A stretch of DNA of 64,000 nt from Ramlibacter pallidus (GTDB lineage: Bacteria > Pseudomonadota > Gammaproteobacteria > Burkholderiales > Burkholderiaceae_C): positions 186,001-250,000 of the forward strand of contig NZ_JADDIV010000004.1 of assembly GCF_015070875.1 (NCBI RefSeq), given 5' to 3'. The notes under the pieces are model-generated. The model was given only the letters and a program-made list of their open reading frames with translations. It did no database searches and was not told the DNA's origin. Both the position numbers and the translations under genes were made by a program. Shown piece by piece: positions 30,889 through 40,328 of this stretch (the first letter of the stretch is position 1; each line of letters starts with the position of its first letter).

Positions 30889-31466
30889 AGCGCCGCACGC
30901 TCGCCGCCGGCCTGGCCGGCGCGTTCGTCCTGGCGGCGTGCGGAAGGGAAGGCAGCCGCGAGGCCGGCAAGCCGGCCGCTGCCGCCGCCCCGGTCTCGCT
31001 CGACGTCGTGGCCGCCGAAGCCAGGGGCTTCAACGTCGGCTCGACGATGAGCACGCGCGTGGCCTACGTCTTCTTCGACCCGCAGTGCCCGCATTGCGCG
31101 GCCCTGTGGGAGGCCGCGCGTCCGCTGCGATCGCAGGCGCGCTTCGTCTGGATCCCGGTTTCGCTCCTGAACGACAAGAGCGCGCCGCAGGGGGCCGCGA
31201 TCCTGGGCGCGCCCGACCCGGTCGCCGCGATGGACGAGCACGAGAAGTCCTTGCGCGGCCAGCAGGGCGGCATCGCGGCGATGGGGGCCCCCGACGCGCA
31301 GAAGGAAGCGGTGCGCAAGAACACCGAGCTCTTCAACCGCTTCGGGTTCGCCAGCGTGCCCACGGTGGTCGCCAAGCACGCGCAGAGCGGGGACCTGGTC
31401 ACCATCGAAGGTTCCGTCGCCACCGGCGTGCTCGCCTCGCGCCTGGGCCTGAACCCGCCTGCCTAG
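30885..31466 (+). CDS. DsbG/DsbA-like thioredoxin-fold lipoprotein (193 aa)
   Basis: Lipobox FVLAAC (Cys19) and a thioredoxin fold with catalytic CPHC (68-71) in YVFFDPQCPHCAALWE; cis-Pro is in FASVPTVV. Expected to act in periplasmic disulfide exchange. ATG overlaps the response-regulator stop. Converges on the ABC ATPase gene with 4-nt overlap of stops. Confidence 0.88.
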   Translation: MKRRTLAAGLAGAFVLAACGREGSREAGKPAAAAAPVSLDVVAAEARGFNVGSTMSTRVAYVFFDPQCPHCAALWEAARPLRSQARFVWIPVSLLNDKSAPQGAAILGAPDPVAAMDEHEKSLRGQQGGIAAMGAPDAQKEAVRKNTELFNRFGFASVPTVVAKHAQSGDLVTIEGSVATGVLASRLGLNPPA

Positions 31467-32104
31467 GCGATCCCGTCGCTGCGCAGGTGCAGCACGCGGT
31501 CGGCCCGCCCGGCCGCAGCCTCCGAATGCGTCACCAGCACCAGCGCGGCGCCGCTTTCGCGCGCCTGCGCCCGCAGCACGTCCAGCACGCGCGTGGCCGT
31601 GGCCGGATCGAGGTTGCCGGTGGGCTCGTCGGCCAGCAGCAGGCGCGGCGCATGCACCAGTGCCCGCGCGATGGCGACGCGTTGCAGTTGCCCGCCGCTG
31701 AGCTCCTGCGGCAGCCGGCCGCCCAGCCCCTCGAGCCCGACCGCGGCCAGCATCGCCTCGACCCGGCGGGCGTCCGGCCGCTGCAGCAGCAGCAAGGGCA
31801 GGCCCACGTTCTGCGCCACGTCCAGGTGCGGCAGCACGTGGAAGGCCTGGAACACGAAACCGAGTTTCCGGCGGCGCAGGATGGCCCGTGCCTCGTCGTC
31901 CAGCGTGGACAGGTCCTGCCCGTCGACCAGGACGCGGCCGGCGTCCCAGCTGTCCAGTCCCGCCATGCAGTTGAGCAGCGTCGACTTGCCCACGCCCGAT
32001 TCGCCCACGATCGCGACGAACTCGCCTGGCGCCACCGCGAGCGAGACATCGCGGAACACCGTCGTGTCGCCGTAGCGCTTGGCGAGGGATTGCACTTCCA
32101 GCAT
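31463..32104 (-). CDS. LolD/MacB-type ABC transporter ATPase
   Basis: 213 residues. Walker A GESGVGKST, signature LSGGQLQR, Walker B LLLADEPTGNLD and H-loop LVTHS are complete. The EPTGNLD form is typical of ATPases that pair with FtsX-like permeases. ATG is coupled to the miaA stop (TGATG). The matching permease is 2 kb further downstream on the same strand, separated by foreign-looking genes. Confidence 0.93.
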   Translation of the reverse strand: MLEVQSLAKRYGDTTVFRDVSLAVAPGEFVAIVGESGVGKSTLLNCMAGLDSWDAGRVLVDGQDLSTLDDEARAILRRRKLGFVFQAFHVLPHLDVAQNVGLPLLLLQRPDARRVEAMLAAVGLEGLGGRLPQELSGGQLQRVAIARALVHAPRLLLADEPTGNLDPATATRVLDVLRAQARESGAALVLVTHSEAAAGRADRVLHLRSDGIA

Positions 32105-33042
32105 CAGGCGGGCACCCCCGCGGCGCGCAGGACCCGCGCCATCGCGTCCGGCGCGTCGCACGGGACCACCTGCCGGTCCGCCATGCCGCGCAGCCAGGTC
32201 ACCTGCCGCTTGGCGAGCTGGCGCGTGGCCGCGATGCCGCGCTCGCGCACGCTGTCCAGCGGCCATCGCCCCTCGAGTGCCTCCCAGGCTTGCCGGTAGC
32301 CCACGCAACGCATGCTGGGCAGGTCCGCGTGCAGGTCACCCCGCGCGCGCAGCGCCCGCACTTCGTCCAGGAAGCCCGCCGCCAGCATGGCGTCGAAGCG
32401 CGCCGCGATGCGTTCGTGCAGCCAGGCGCGGTCGGTGGGCTCGAGCGACAGAAACAGGTCGGGCCGCAGTCCGCCGGAACGCCCCGCGCCCTGGTGGAAA
32501 GCGGACAGCGGCGTGCCGGTGCCGCGGTACACCTCGAGGGCGCGCTGGATGCGTTGCGCGTCGTTGGGGGCCAGGCGGGCGGCCGTGGGCGCATCGATCC
32601 GGGCCAGTTCCGCGTGCAGGTCCGGCCAGCCCCGCGCCGCGGCTTCGGCCTCGAGGGCCGCGCGCAATGCGGGGTCCGCCGGCGGCATCGCGTCCAGGCC
32701 TTCGAACAGCGCCTTGAAGTACAGCATGGTGCCGCCGGCGAGCACCACGCGGCGCCCGCGCCCGCGGATCTCCGCCACGGCCCGGGCCGCGTCGGCCGCG
32801 AATTCGGCGGCGCTGTAGGCCTGCGTGGGGTCGCGGATGTCGATCAGGTGGTGCGCAACGGCGGCCCGTTCGGCGGCGGTGGGCTTGGCCGTGCCGATGT
32901 CCATGCCGCGGTACACGAGCGCGGAATCGACGCTGACGATTTCCGCGTCCAGCCGCCGCGCGAGTTCGAGGGCGGCGGCGCTCTTGCCGGAGGCCGTGGG
33001 GCCGGCGAGCGCCACCACGGCAGGCGGCGCGGCGGTGGTCAT
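32104..33042 (-). CDS. miaA: tRNA dimethylallyltransferase
   Basis: 312 residues. P-loop GPTASGKSA near residue 13, [45 protein letters not shown] and [12 protein letters not shown]...[14 protein letters not shown] are the family's blocks. Transfers dimethylallyl to A37 of UNN-reading tRNAs. Start MTTAAPP was chosen since the P-loop strand begins soon after; an upstream in-frame ATG exists. Confidence 0.96.
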   Translation of the reverse strand: MTTAAPPAVVALAGPTASGKSAAALELARRLDAEIVSVDSALVYRGMDIGTAKPTAAERAAVAHHLIDIRDPTQAYSAAEFAADAARAVAEIRGRGRRVVLAGGTMLYFKALFEGLDAMPPADPALRAALEAEAAARGWPDLHAELARIDAPTAARLAPNDAQRIQRALEVYRGTGTPLSAFHQGAGRSGGLRPDLFLSLEPTDRAWLHERIAARFDAMLAAGFLDEVRALRARGDLHADLPSMRCVGYRQAWEALEGRWPLDSVRERGIAATRQLAKRQVTWLRGMADRQVVPCDAPDAMARVLRAAGVPA

Positions 33043-33169
33043 CCCGGCCGAGGTTAGCAGAACGCCCCGGGGCGGCCCCGGGCCAGCGGGTGTATGCAAA
33101 TGGTTTCACTGGTCACCGCGCCGTCGCGCAGCGCGGGACAATCGGGCCCCGTTGGCTTGGAGTGTCGAA

Positions 33170-33556
33170 GTGGACCTGAGGGTGTTCCTGGTGGAGGACG
33201 TGCATCGCATGCGCGGCTTGCTGGGCGACATGCTCGCCTCCATCGGCGGGTTCACCATCGTCGCGGCGACCAGCACCGAAGCCGAGGCCAACCTCTGGCT
33301 GGACGAGCATCCCGGAGGCTGGGACGTGGCCATCGTCGACCTGGTGCTGGAGCAGGGCGCGGGCATGCACGTCATCCGGCGCTGCAAGGCCGACCCGCAG
33401 GGCGGGCGCATCGTCGTGTTCAGCAGCTACGCCACCCCCGGGGTGCGCCAGCATTGCCTGGACCTCGGTGCCGACGCCGTCTTCGACAAGGGCCAGACCG
33501 CCGAATTCATCGCCTGGTTCGGCGACCTCACGGCGCGCGAGAACTCCGGTCCGTAG
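33170..33556 (+). CDS. Single-domain response regulator (128 aa)
   Basis: GTG start, receiver only: D57 in WDVAIVDLVLEQG, Ser in IVVFSSYA, Lys in DAVFDKGQ. Shares the blocks TEAEA.LWL and AIVDLVLEQG.GM with the paralogue at 30493. Start is 7 nt after an AGTG stretch, a poor ribosome binding site. Confidence 0.87.
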   Translation: MDLRVFLVEDVHRMRGLLGDMLASIGGFTIVAATSTEAEANLWLDEHPGGWDVAIVDLVLEQGAGMHVIRRCKADPQGGRIVVFSSYATPGVRQHCLDLGADAVFDKGQTAEFIAWFGDLTARENSGP

Positions 33557-33661
33557 GCGGTTTGCGCAGGCGAGCCGCTGACGTCCTTGTCGGACGATTC
33601 GCACATGCAACTCGGCCCCGTTCGACTGTAAAGTCCCACGCCGCGCCTCCAACATGCATGC

Positions 33662-33901
33662 ATGAGTGCCCATGGATCCGGCGGATCGAACGATCGCGAC
33701 GACACCTGGACCAGCGAAACGCTGCCCATGTCGGTGCGCCGCGAGCTTCTCGAACGCGAACTGAAGAAACTCGGCTTCCGCAGGACGGAAGCCGGCGGGT
33801 CGCCGCAGGGCGGCGGCTCCGTGCAGCAGCAACAGCAGCCCCAGGCCGCGCAGTCCGCCCACCCGCAAGCCGACGCGGACGGCGGCAACCACTCGAACTA
33901 G
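33662..33901 (+). CDS. Low-complexity hypothetical protein (79 aa)
   Basis: N-terminal polar segment, a helix VRRELLERELKKLGFRRTE, then a Gly/Gln-rich tail (QQQQQPQAAQSAHPQ). Probably disordered. No clear ribosome binding site. Confidence 0.5.
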   Translation: MSAHGSGGSNDRDDTWTSETLPMSVRRELLERELKKLGFRRTEAGGSPQGGGSVQQQQQPQAAQSAHPQADADGGNHSN

Positions 33902-33943
33902 GCTCCGTACAATCCGCCCCGCGCGCCATGCGCAGGAGCGGGA

Positions 33944-34720
33944 ATGCAGCCATCACCCATCGTCGTCCGCGGACACCCCCTTGCAGGTGGGCGGCTGCCT
34001 GCCGTCTGCGCCCCGCTGGTGGCGCGCGATGCCGATGCGCTGGAGGCGGAGGCGCGGACCGTCGCGGCCCTGCAGCCCGACCTGCTGGAGTGGCGCGTCG
34101 ATTTCTTCACGGGCCTTGCCGATGCGCAGGCAGTGGTGGCCGCCGGCCGTCGCGTGCGCGCGGCGGCGCAGGGCCTGCCGATCCTGTTCACGCGGCGCTC
34201 GCATCGCGAGGGGGGCCAGTCCATTCCCATCGGCGAGGCGGAGGTCGCCGGGCTCTACGAGGCGCTCGCGAGCCAGGGCCTGGTGGACCTGCTGGACTGG
34301 GAGATGTCCGGGCCGGAGGCCGAGCTCGCGCGTGTTCGCGCGCTGGCGCGAGCCCGCGGGCTGCCTCTGGTGCTGTCTTTCCACGATTTCCACCGCACGC
34401 CCGACGACGCGGCGCTGCGCGAGCGCTTCGCCCATGCCCACGCCCTGGGCGCCGATGTCGCCAAGGTCGCGGTCATGCCGCAGTCGCTGGAGGACGTGCA
34501 CCGGCTGCTCGGCGCGACCCTGCGGGCCAGCCGCGAGCTGCCCATCCCGGTGATCAGCATGGCGATGGGCGAGCTCGGTGCCGTGAGCCGCGTCTGCGGC
34601 GGCGTGTTCGGTTCGGCGCTCACGTTCGCCGTCGGCGGGGCGGCCTCGGCGCCCGGCCAGATGCCGATCGCCGACGTGCGCGCGGCGGTCGCGGCGCTGC
34701 AGCGCGCTAGTTCAGGCTGA
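33944..34720 (+). CDS. aroD: Type I 3-dehydroquinate dehydratase
   Basis: 258 residues, TIM barrel. Schiff-base lysine K174 (DVAKVAVMP), catalytic H147 (LSFHDFHRTP), substrate residues E49 and R51 (LLEWRVDFF) are present. Third step of the shikimate pathway, or catabolic quinate use. The stop overlaps the convergent hydrolase gene by 14 nt. Confidence 0.93.
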   Translation: MQPSPIVVRGHPLAGGRLPAVCAPLVARDADALEAEARTVAALQPDLLEWRVDFFTGLADAQAVVAAGRRVRAAAQGLPILFTRRSHREGGQSIPIGEAEVAGLYEALASQGLVDLLDWEMSGPEAELARVRALARARGLPLVLSFHDFHRTPDDAALRERFAHAHALGADVAKVAVMPQSLEDVHRLLGATLRASRELPIPVISMAMGELGAVSRVCGGVFGSALTFAVGGAASAPGQMPIADVRAAVAALQRASSG

Positions 34721-35558
34721 AGAACTGGGCCAGCGCCTGGCGGTACTGGGCCTGCCCGACCGACATGGTGCTGAAGTGCGAGCCGCCTTCGACCAGCACG
34801 AAGTGCTTCCGCCCGGTGGCGGCCTCGTAGAGGCGCTTTCCCAGCGAGGAATCGATCAGCCGGTCGTTGTCGCCGTGCACCACCAGCAGCGGCGAGTCGA
34901 CCTTCGCGACCTTGCGGACCGACTCGAAGCGCTGCGTGATCAGCGGGCCGATCGGCAGCCAGCCCCACTTCATCGAGCTGGCCACGTCCGGGATCGAGGT
35001 GAAGGTGCCTTCGACGATCACGCCCTGTTCGTCGGCCACCTTGGAGGCGAGGTCGATCGCGATGGCGCCGCCCAGGGAATGGCCGAACACGAAGCGGCGG
35101 CGCCCGGGATGTTCCTGCGCCAGCCATTCCCAGGCGGCGCGGGCGTCTTCGTACGCCATGTCTTCTGAAGGCAGTTCGCGCGTGGATTTGCCGAAGCCGC
35201 GGTAGTCGATGGCCAGCACCGAGAAGCCCAGTTCCTGCATGCGGCGGATGCGCGGCGCGGAGCCCGAGACGTTCCACTTGGCGCCGTGCAGGTACAGCAG
35301 GACCGGGGCCGTGGCGGGCTGCCCCTCGGCGGGCAGCCACAGGCCGTGCAGCCGCGAGGACTTGCCGGTCACCTTCGACTCGAAGGGGATCCAGACCTCC
35401 TGCATGCCTTCGGCGTAATGGGCGCTGCCGCCCCAGGCGCGATCGCCCGGCTGGAAGATCCATTCCCGTTGCCGCTCGTCGAGCGTCGCGCAGCCGACGG
35501 ACAGCAGGGCGGTGAGGGCAAGGCCGGTGGCCGAGAGGAGGAAACGGCGGGTGCGCAT
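34707..35558 (-). CDS. Alpha/beta-hydrolase lipoprotein
   Basis: 283 residues. Lipobox LLSVGC near residue 23. Hydrolase fold with oxyanion LYLHGAKWN, nucleophile elbow GHSLGG, acid in VVHGDNDRLID and catalytic His in EGGSHFSTM. Resembles BAAT/FrsA-type serine hydrolases anchored in the envelope. Substrate unknown. Confidence 0.87.
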   Translation of the reverse strand: MRTRRFLLSATGLALTALLSVGCATLDERQREWIFQPGDRAWGGSAHYAEGMQEVWIPFESKVTGKSSRLHGLWLPAEGQPATAPVLLYLHGAKWNVSGSAPRIRRMQELGFSVLAIDYRGFGKSTRELPSEDMAYEDARAAWEWLAQEHPGRRRFVFGHSLGGAIAIDLASKVADEQGVIVEGTFTSIPDVASSMKWGWLPIGPLITQRFESVRKVAKVDSPLLVVHGDNDRLIDSSLGKRLYEAATGRKHFVLVEGGSHFSTMSVGQAQYRQALAQFFSLN

Positions 35559-35637
35559 GGGCGGGTCAGAGTCTGCCACGGCCCGGAAAGTTCAGCTGTT
35601 GCGCCCGGTAAAGGACGAGCAGCCTGGGCGCACGCCC

Positions 35638-37443
35638 CTATCGGCCCCGCAGGAACAGCCCGTCGAGCTCGCGCAGCGTGAGCTGGCGCCAGGTCGGGCG
35701 GCCGTGGTTGCACTGGTCGGAGCGCTCGGTCTCCTCCATCTGCCGCAGCAGGGCGTTCATTTCCTCCAGGGTCAGCTTGCGGTTGGCGCGGACGGCGCCG
35801 TGGCAGGCCATGGTGGCCAGCAGCTCGTTGCGGGCGCGTTCCACCACGCTGCTGCCTTCGTGCTGCGCCAGCTCGGCCAGGACGCTGCGCGCCAGCTCCA
35901 CCGGGTCGCCTTGCGCCAGCGTGGTCGGCACGGCGCGCACGGCCAGGGTCTTCGGCGTGAAGGGGGTGATCTGCAGGCCGAGCGCCTCGAGCGCCTCCTG
36001 CGCAGCTTCGGCCGTGGCGACCTCCGCCGGCGTGGCCGGGAAGGTGGCGGGGATCAGCAGTGGCTGGCTGCGCAGCGCCTGCGCGTCCATCTGCGTCTTC
36101 AGGCGCTCGTAGACGATGCGCTCGTGCGCCGCGTGCATGTCCACGACCACCAGGCCATGGGCGTTCTCGGCCAGGATGTAGATGCCCTGCAGCTGGGCGA
36201 TGGCCCGGCCCAGCGGCCATTCGCCCTGCGGCAGCCGGGCGGGGGCGGGGCTCTCTTCCGTCCGGGGCGTTGGAGCAGCGGGCGACCAGAGGGCGGCGAG
36301 GTCCCGCACCGGCTCGCCGCTGCGCGGCACGAACGGGATCGCCGGCTGCTTCCAGCCTTCGAAGCGAGCGCCCGGGAGAGGGGACGCCTCGCCGGCGGGC
36401 GGGAGCGCGTGCTGCGCCGGTTCGTTCGCGCGCCCGGCGCGTGGCGCCGACAGCGCCGCCTCCACCGCGTGGCGCACCGCCTGGTGCACTTCGCGGCTGT
36501 CGCGAAAGCGCACCTCGATCTTGGTCGGGTGCACGTTGACGTCGACGCGCGCGGGGTCGATCGACACCTGCAGCACGTAGACGGGCTGCCTGTGGCCGTG
36601 CAGCAGGTCCTCGTAAGCGCTGCGCGCCGCGTGCGTGATCACCTTGTCGCGCACGTAGCGGCCGTTGACGTAGGCGTACTGCCAGTCCGCGCGGGCGCGC
36701 GCCGCGTCGGGGATGCCGGCGCGTCCGGTGATGCGCACGGGGCCGGCGGCGTGCTCCACGGCCACGCTCTCCGCCAGGAAATCCTCGCCCAGCACGTCGG
36801 CCAGGCGCTGGTCGCGCGTGCCGGCGCGCCATTGCTCGCACAGCTTGCCGTCGTGCCAGACGGTGAAGCCCACGTCCGGCCGGGCCAGCGCATGGCGGCG
36901 CACCGCTTCCAGGCAGTGGGCGAACTCGGTGGCGTCGGTCTTCAGGAACTTGCGGCGCGCGGGGGTGCTGAAGAACAGTTCCTTCACTTCCACCGTCGTG
37001 CCGGTGGCGCGGGCCGCCGGGCGGAGCTCGCCGCTGCTCGCGTCCAGCAGGAACGCGCTGGCCTGGCCGGCGGTGCGCGAGAGCAGGTGCAGTTCGGACA
37101 CCGACGCCACGGCGGCCAGCGCCTCGCCGCGGAAGCCCATGGTGGCGACGGATTCCAGGTCGGACAGCGAGCCGATCTTGCTGGTGGCATGGCGCTTGAG
37201 CGCCAGCGGCAGTTCCTCGCGGGCGATGCCGGCGCCGTCGTCCTCGATGCAGATCAGCCGCACGCCGCCGGCCAGCAGGCGGACGGCAACCTGCGTCGCA
37301 CCGGCATCGAGCGCGTTGTCCACCAGTTCGCGCACCACCGAGGCGGGGCGTTCCACCACTTCGCCCGCGGCGATCTGGCTGACCAGTTCGTCGGGCAGCT
37401 CGCGGATCGGCCGGCGGGGGGCGGGGGAGAGGACGGCGCTCAT
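35638..37443 (-). CDS. mutL: DNA mismatch repair protein MutL
   Basis: 601 residues. N-terminal GHKL ATPase (ELVDNALDAGA, EDDGAGI, ATMGFRGEAL, TTVEVKELFFSTPARRKFLK). The C-terminal domain carries DMHAAHERIVYE, matching the metal-binding endonuclease motif D-x-H-A-x2-E-x4-E, plus ACHGAVRAN and CNHGRPT. So this MutL is of the latent endonuclease type, unlike E. coli MutL. Confidence 0.96.
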   Translation of the reverse strand: MSAVLSPAPRRPIRELPDELVSQIAAGEVVERPASVVRELVDNALDAGATQVAVRLLAGGVRLICIEDDGAGIAREELPLALKRHATSKIGSLSDLESVATMGFRGEALAAVASVSELHLLSRTAGQASAFLLDASSGELRPAARATGTTVEVKELFFSTPARRKFLKTDATEFAHCLEAVRRHALARPDVGFTVWHDGKLCEQWRAGTRDQRLADVLGEDFLAESVAVEHAAGPVRITGRAGIPDAARARADWQYAYVNGRYVRDKVITHAARSAYEDLLHGHRQPVYVLQVSIDPARVDVNVHPTKIEVRFRDSREVHQAVRHAVEAALSAPRAGRANEPAQHALPPAGEASPLPGARFEGWKQPAIPFVPRSGEPVRDLAALWSPAAPTPRTEESPAPARLPQGEWPLGRAIAQLQGIYILAENAHGLVVVDMHAAHERIVYERLKTQMDAQALRSQPLLIPATFPATPAEVATAEAAQEALEALGLQITPFTPKTLAVRAVPTTLAQGDPVELARSVLAELAQHEGSSVVERARNELLATMACHGAVRANRKLTLEEMNALLRQMEETERSDQCNHGRPTWRQLTLRELDGLFLRGR

Positions 37444-37486
37444 CTGCGGGCGATTCTAGGCGGTGGCCGCAACGATAATCCCGGCG

Positions 37487-38140
37487 ATGGAACTCGTCTC
37501 CTTCCTCATCGACTTCATCCTGCACGTCGACCGCTACCTGGAGGCGTTCGTGACGAATTACGGCGCCTGGGTCTACGCGCTGTTGTTCCTGGTCATCTTC
37601 GTGGAAACGGGCGTCGTGGTCATGCCTTTCCTGCCCGGCGACTCGCTGCTGTTCGTGGTGGGCGCGCTGTGCGGCGTGGGGCTCATGAGCTACCCGGTCG
37701 CCATCGGGCTGCTGTGGGCTGCCGCCGTGCTGGGCGACCAGTGCAACTACACCATCGGGCGCTGGCTCGGGCCGCGGGTGTTCCAGTGGGAGGACTCGCG
37801 ATTCTTCAACCGCGATGCCTTCGACCGCGCCCATGCGTTCTACGAGAGGTACGGCGGCATCACGGTGATCCTGGCGCGCTTCTTCCCCTTCATGCGCACC
37901 TTCATTCCCTTCGTCGCCGGCATCGCGCAGATGACGCGCGGAAAGTTCACCGCCTACAACGTGATCGGCGGCGGCATCTGGGTGGTCGGGCTCGTCACGG
38001 CGGGCTTCTTCCTGGGCAGCATCCCGTGGGTCAAGGAGAACCTGGACAAGATCATCTGGGCGACGATCCTGGTGCCCGGCCTGCTGGTGATCGCGGGTGC
38101 CTGGAAGGCGAAGCGCGACGCCAGCGTCGCGCGCGGCTGA
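37487..38140 (+). CDS. DedA-family membrane protein
   Basis: 217 residues. VIFVETGVVVMPFLPGDSLLFVVGAL, the loop NYTIGRWLGPRVF and ILARFFPFMRTFIPFVAGIAQM are DedA hallmarks; the Arg residues of the FRxxR-like segment are needed for function in relatives. Probably a lipid flippase-type or proton-dependent membrane homeostasis protein. Divergent from mutL. Confidence 0.93.
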   Translation: MELVSFLIDFILHVDRYLEAFVTNYGAWVYALLFLVIFVETGVVVMPFLPGDSLLFVVGALCGVGLMSYPVAIGLLWAAAVLGDQCNYTIGRWLGPRVFQWEDSRFFNRDAFDRAHAFYERYGGITVILARFFPFMRTFIPFVAGIAQMTRGKFTAYNVIGGGIWVVGLVTAGFFLGSIPWVKENLDKIIWATILVPGLLVIAGAWKAKRDASVARG

Positions 38141-38212
38141 GGGCCTCTCCTACACGCCGCCGGCCGCTCCCGTCGTAGGGTGGCATGCGTGCCACCCCTC
38201 CAGGAGAACCCC

Positions 38213-38398
38213 ATGCCCGAGCAGAACAAGGACGTCTCGAACAACCCACCCGGCGAGCGCCAGGGCGGTGAAGCCAGCGGTGGCAAGCCGCAGCCGAAGG
38301 TCCCGGGCGATCCGCCCGCGGGCCTGAAGGACAAGGACGCCGAGACCAGCGACAGCTACGGCGACACGCGCGACTCGGGCGATCCGGCGAGCCGCTGA
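38213..38398 (+). CDS. Hydrophilic disordered protein (61 aa)
   Basis: Strong ribosome binding site AGGAGA 7 nt before ATG. Sequence MPEQNKDVSNNPPGERQGGEASG... is all polar with many Gly/Pro/Asp, so intrinsically disordered. No family recognised. Confidence 0.65.
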   Translation: MPEQNKDVSNNPPGERQGGEASGGKPQPKVPGDPPAGLKDKDAETSDSYGDTRDSGDPASR

Positions 38399-38479
38399 GT
38401 CCCGGATGGCGCGGCCGGGCGAGCCCGGCTGGACCCGATTGCTATGCATGCATATGATCGGGTCCAGGAGACCCCGTCC

Positions 38480-39805
38480 ATGAACGCGCCCCCACCCCTG
38501 TCCCGCTGGCCGGGCACCGGCTCCAGCCGCGTGCCGTTCTGGGCCTATACCGACGCCCAGCTGTACCGACGCGAGCTGGAGAAGATCTTCTACGGCCCGC
38601 ACTGGTCGTACGTGGGCCTCGCCATCGAAGTGCCCAACGTGGGCGACTACCGCCTCACGTGGGTCGGCGAGCGCCAGGTGATCCTGGTGCGCGACCGCGT
38701 GGCGCCCAGGGACCGCGCCACCGACCACGGCCTCCGCGTGGTGGAGAACCGCTGCGCGCACCGCGGCGTGCGCTTCTGCCAGCAGCCGCAGGGCAATGCC
38801 CGCAGCTTCGTCTGCCCCTACCACCAGTGGACGTACAAGCTCAACGGCGAACTCGCCGGCCTGCCGTTCAAGGACGGCGTGCAGGCGACCGACGCCGCCG
38901 GCCAGCCCTGCGTCAACGGCGGCATGCCGGAGGGCTTCGACCTGAAGCAGCACGGGCTGACGCGGCTGCGGGTGGCGGTGCTGCACGGGCTGGTGTTCGC
39001 GACTTTCAGCGAGGAGGCCGAGCCGCTGGAGCAGTACCTCGGCCCGCAGGTCATGCCCTGGCTGGACCGCATCTTCCGCGGGCGGCAGCTCACGCTGCTG
39101 GGCTACAACCGCCAGCGCATCCCCGGCAACTGGAAGCTGATGATGGAGAACATCAAGGACCCGTACCACCCGGGACTGCTCCACACGTGGTTCGTGACCT
39201 TCGGGCTGTGGCGCGCCGACCAGAAGAGCCGGATGGTGATGGACGAACACGGCCGCCACGCGGTGATGATCTCGCGCCGCAACGACGGCGGCGAGAACAA
39301 GGCGGTGACCCAGGGCGTGACCAGCTTCAAGGCCGACATGGCGCTGCAGGACCCGCGCATCCTCGACGTGGTGCCCGAGCCCTGGTGGAAGGTGGACGAC
39401 CCGTCGAACCCCGGGACGGAAATCATGCCGACCGTCACCATGATCACGCTGTTCCCCAGCGTGATCATCCAGCAGCAGGTGAACTCGCTGTCCACGCGCC
39501 ACATCGTGCCGCGGGGCGAAGGCGGCTTCGACTTCATCTGGACGCATTTCGGCTTCGCCGACGACGGCGAGGAGATGACGCGGCGGCGGCTGCGCCAGGC
39601 CAACCTGTTCGGCCCCGCCGGGTTCGTGAGCGCCGACGATGGCGAGGTGATCGAATTCAGCCAGGCGGGTTTCCGCCAATGGGGCGAGGACGGCGAGACG
39701 CTTTGCGAGCTCGGCGGCACCGGCACCGGCGGCACCGAGCACATGGTGACCGAAACGCTGATCCGCAGCATGTACGCCTACTGGCGCAAGGTGATGGGCG
39801 AATGA
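38480..39805 (+). CDS. nagG: Rieske oxygenase large subunit, salicylate 5-hydroxylase-like
   Basis: 441 residues. Rieske cluster ligands C92, H94, C112 and H115 (CAHRG...CPYHQW); mononuclear iron ligands H230 and H235 with bridging D227 (NIKDPYHPGLLHTW). Sections WPGTGSSRVPFWAYT, GYNRQRIPGNWKLM and FPSVIIQQQVNSLSTRHI closely resemble NagG. Would hydroxylate salicylate or a related aromatic acid. Ferredoxin and reductase genes are not adjacent. Substrate call is from similarity by memory. Confidence 0.83.
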   Translation: MNAPPPLSRWPGTGSSRVPFWAYTDAQLYRRELEKIFYGPHWSYVGLAIEVPNVGDYRLTWVGERQVILVRDRVAPRDRATDHGLRVVENRCAHRGVRFCQQPQGNARSFVCPYHQWTYKLNGELAGLPFKDGVQATDAAGQPCVNGGMPEGFDLKQHGLTRLRVAVLHGLVFATFSEEAEPLEQYLGPQVMPWLDRIFRGRQLTLLGYNRQRIPGNWKLMMENIKDPYHPGLLHTWFVTFGLWRADQKSRMVMDEHGRHAVMISRRNDGGENKAVTQGVTSFKADMALQDPRILDVVPEPWWKVDDPSNPGTEIMPTVTMITLFPSVIIQQQVNSLSTRHIVPRGEGGFDFIWTHFGFADDGEEMTRRRLRQANLFGPAGFVSADDGEVIEFSQAGFRQWGEDGETLCELGGTGTGGTEHMVTETLIRSMYAYWRKVMGE

Positions 39806-40290
39806 GCGCCGCGGACCGCGACGCGCTGCTGCTGCAGCTGGAGATCGACGGCTTCAATGCACGCTACGCCGCGGCGCTGGACGAGCGCCGCTTCGACGAC
39901 TGGCCGCAGTTCTTCCTGGCGCAAGGGGAGTACGTGGTGCAGGCGCGGGAGAACTTCGACCGCGGGCTGCCGCTGGCGCTGATCGCGCTGGAGAGCCAGG
40001 GAATGATGAAGGACCGCGTGTACGGCATCACGCAGACCATCTACCACGGGCCTTACTACACGCGGCACGTGGTCGGACCCGCGCTGCTGCTCGGCGAGGA
40101 AGACGGCCGCATCCGCGCGCAGGCGAACTATGCGGTGTTCCGCACCCGGCCCGGCGATGCGAGCGAGGTCTACAACGTGGGCCGCTACATCGACGCCTTC
40201 GAACGAACGCCGGCTGGCCTGAAGCTGGCCAGCCGGCGTTGCGTGTACGACAGCGAGATGGTGCTCAACTCGCTGATCTACCCGATCTAG
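39802..40290 (+). CDS. nagH: Rieske oxygenase small subunit
   Basis: 162 residues, SnoaL-like fold of ring-hydroxylating oxygenase beta subunits: FNARYAAALDERRFDDWPQFF, YVVQARENFDRGLPL and LKLASRRCVYDSEMVLNSLIYPI. ATG overlaps the large-subunit stop (ATGA). Structural partner of the alpha subunit. Confidence 0.87.
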   Translation: MSAADRDALLLQLEIDGFNARYAAALDERRFDDWPQFFLAQGEYVVQARENFDRGLPLALIALESQGMMKDRVYGITQTIYHGPYYTRHVVGPALLLGEEDGRIRAQANYAVFRTRPGDASEVYNVGRYIDAFERTPAGLKLASRRCVYDSEMVLNSLIYPI

Positions 40291-40328
40291 AAGGTGACCG
40301 CCGGGGCGATCACGCGCTCCAGGCCAGG

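Noticed and set aside
34255..37834. Long antisense frames over aroD, the hydrolase and mutL (400 to 821 codons)
   Set aside because: They lie opposite clearly conserved genes and show Arg/Pro/Ala-rich shadow composition.
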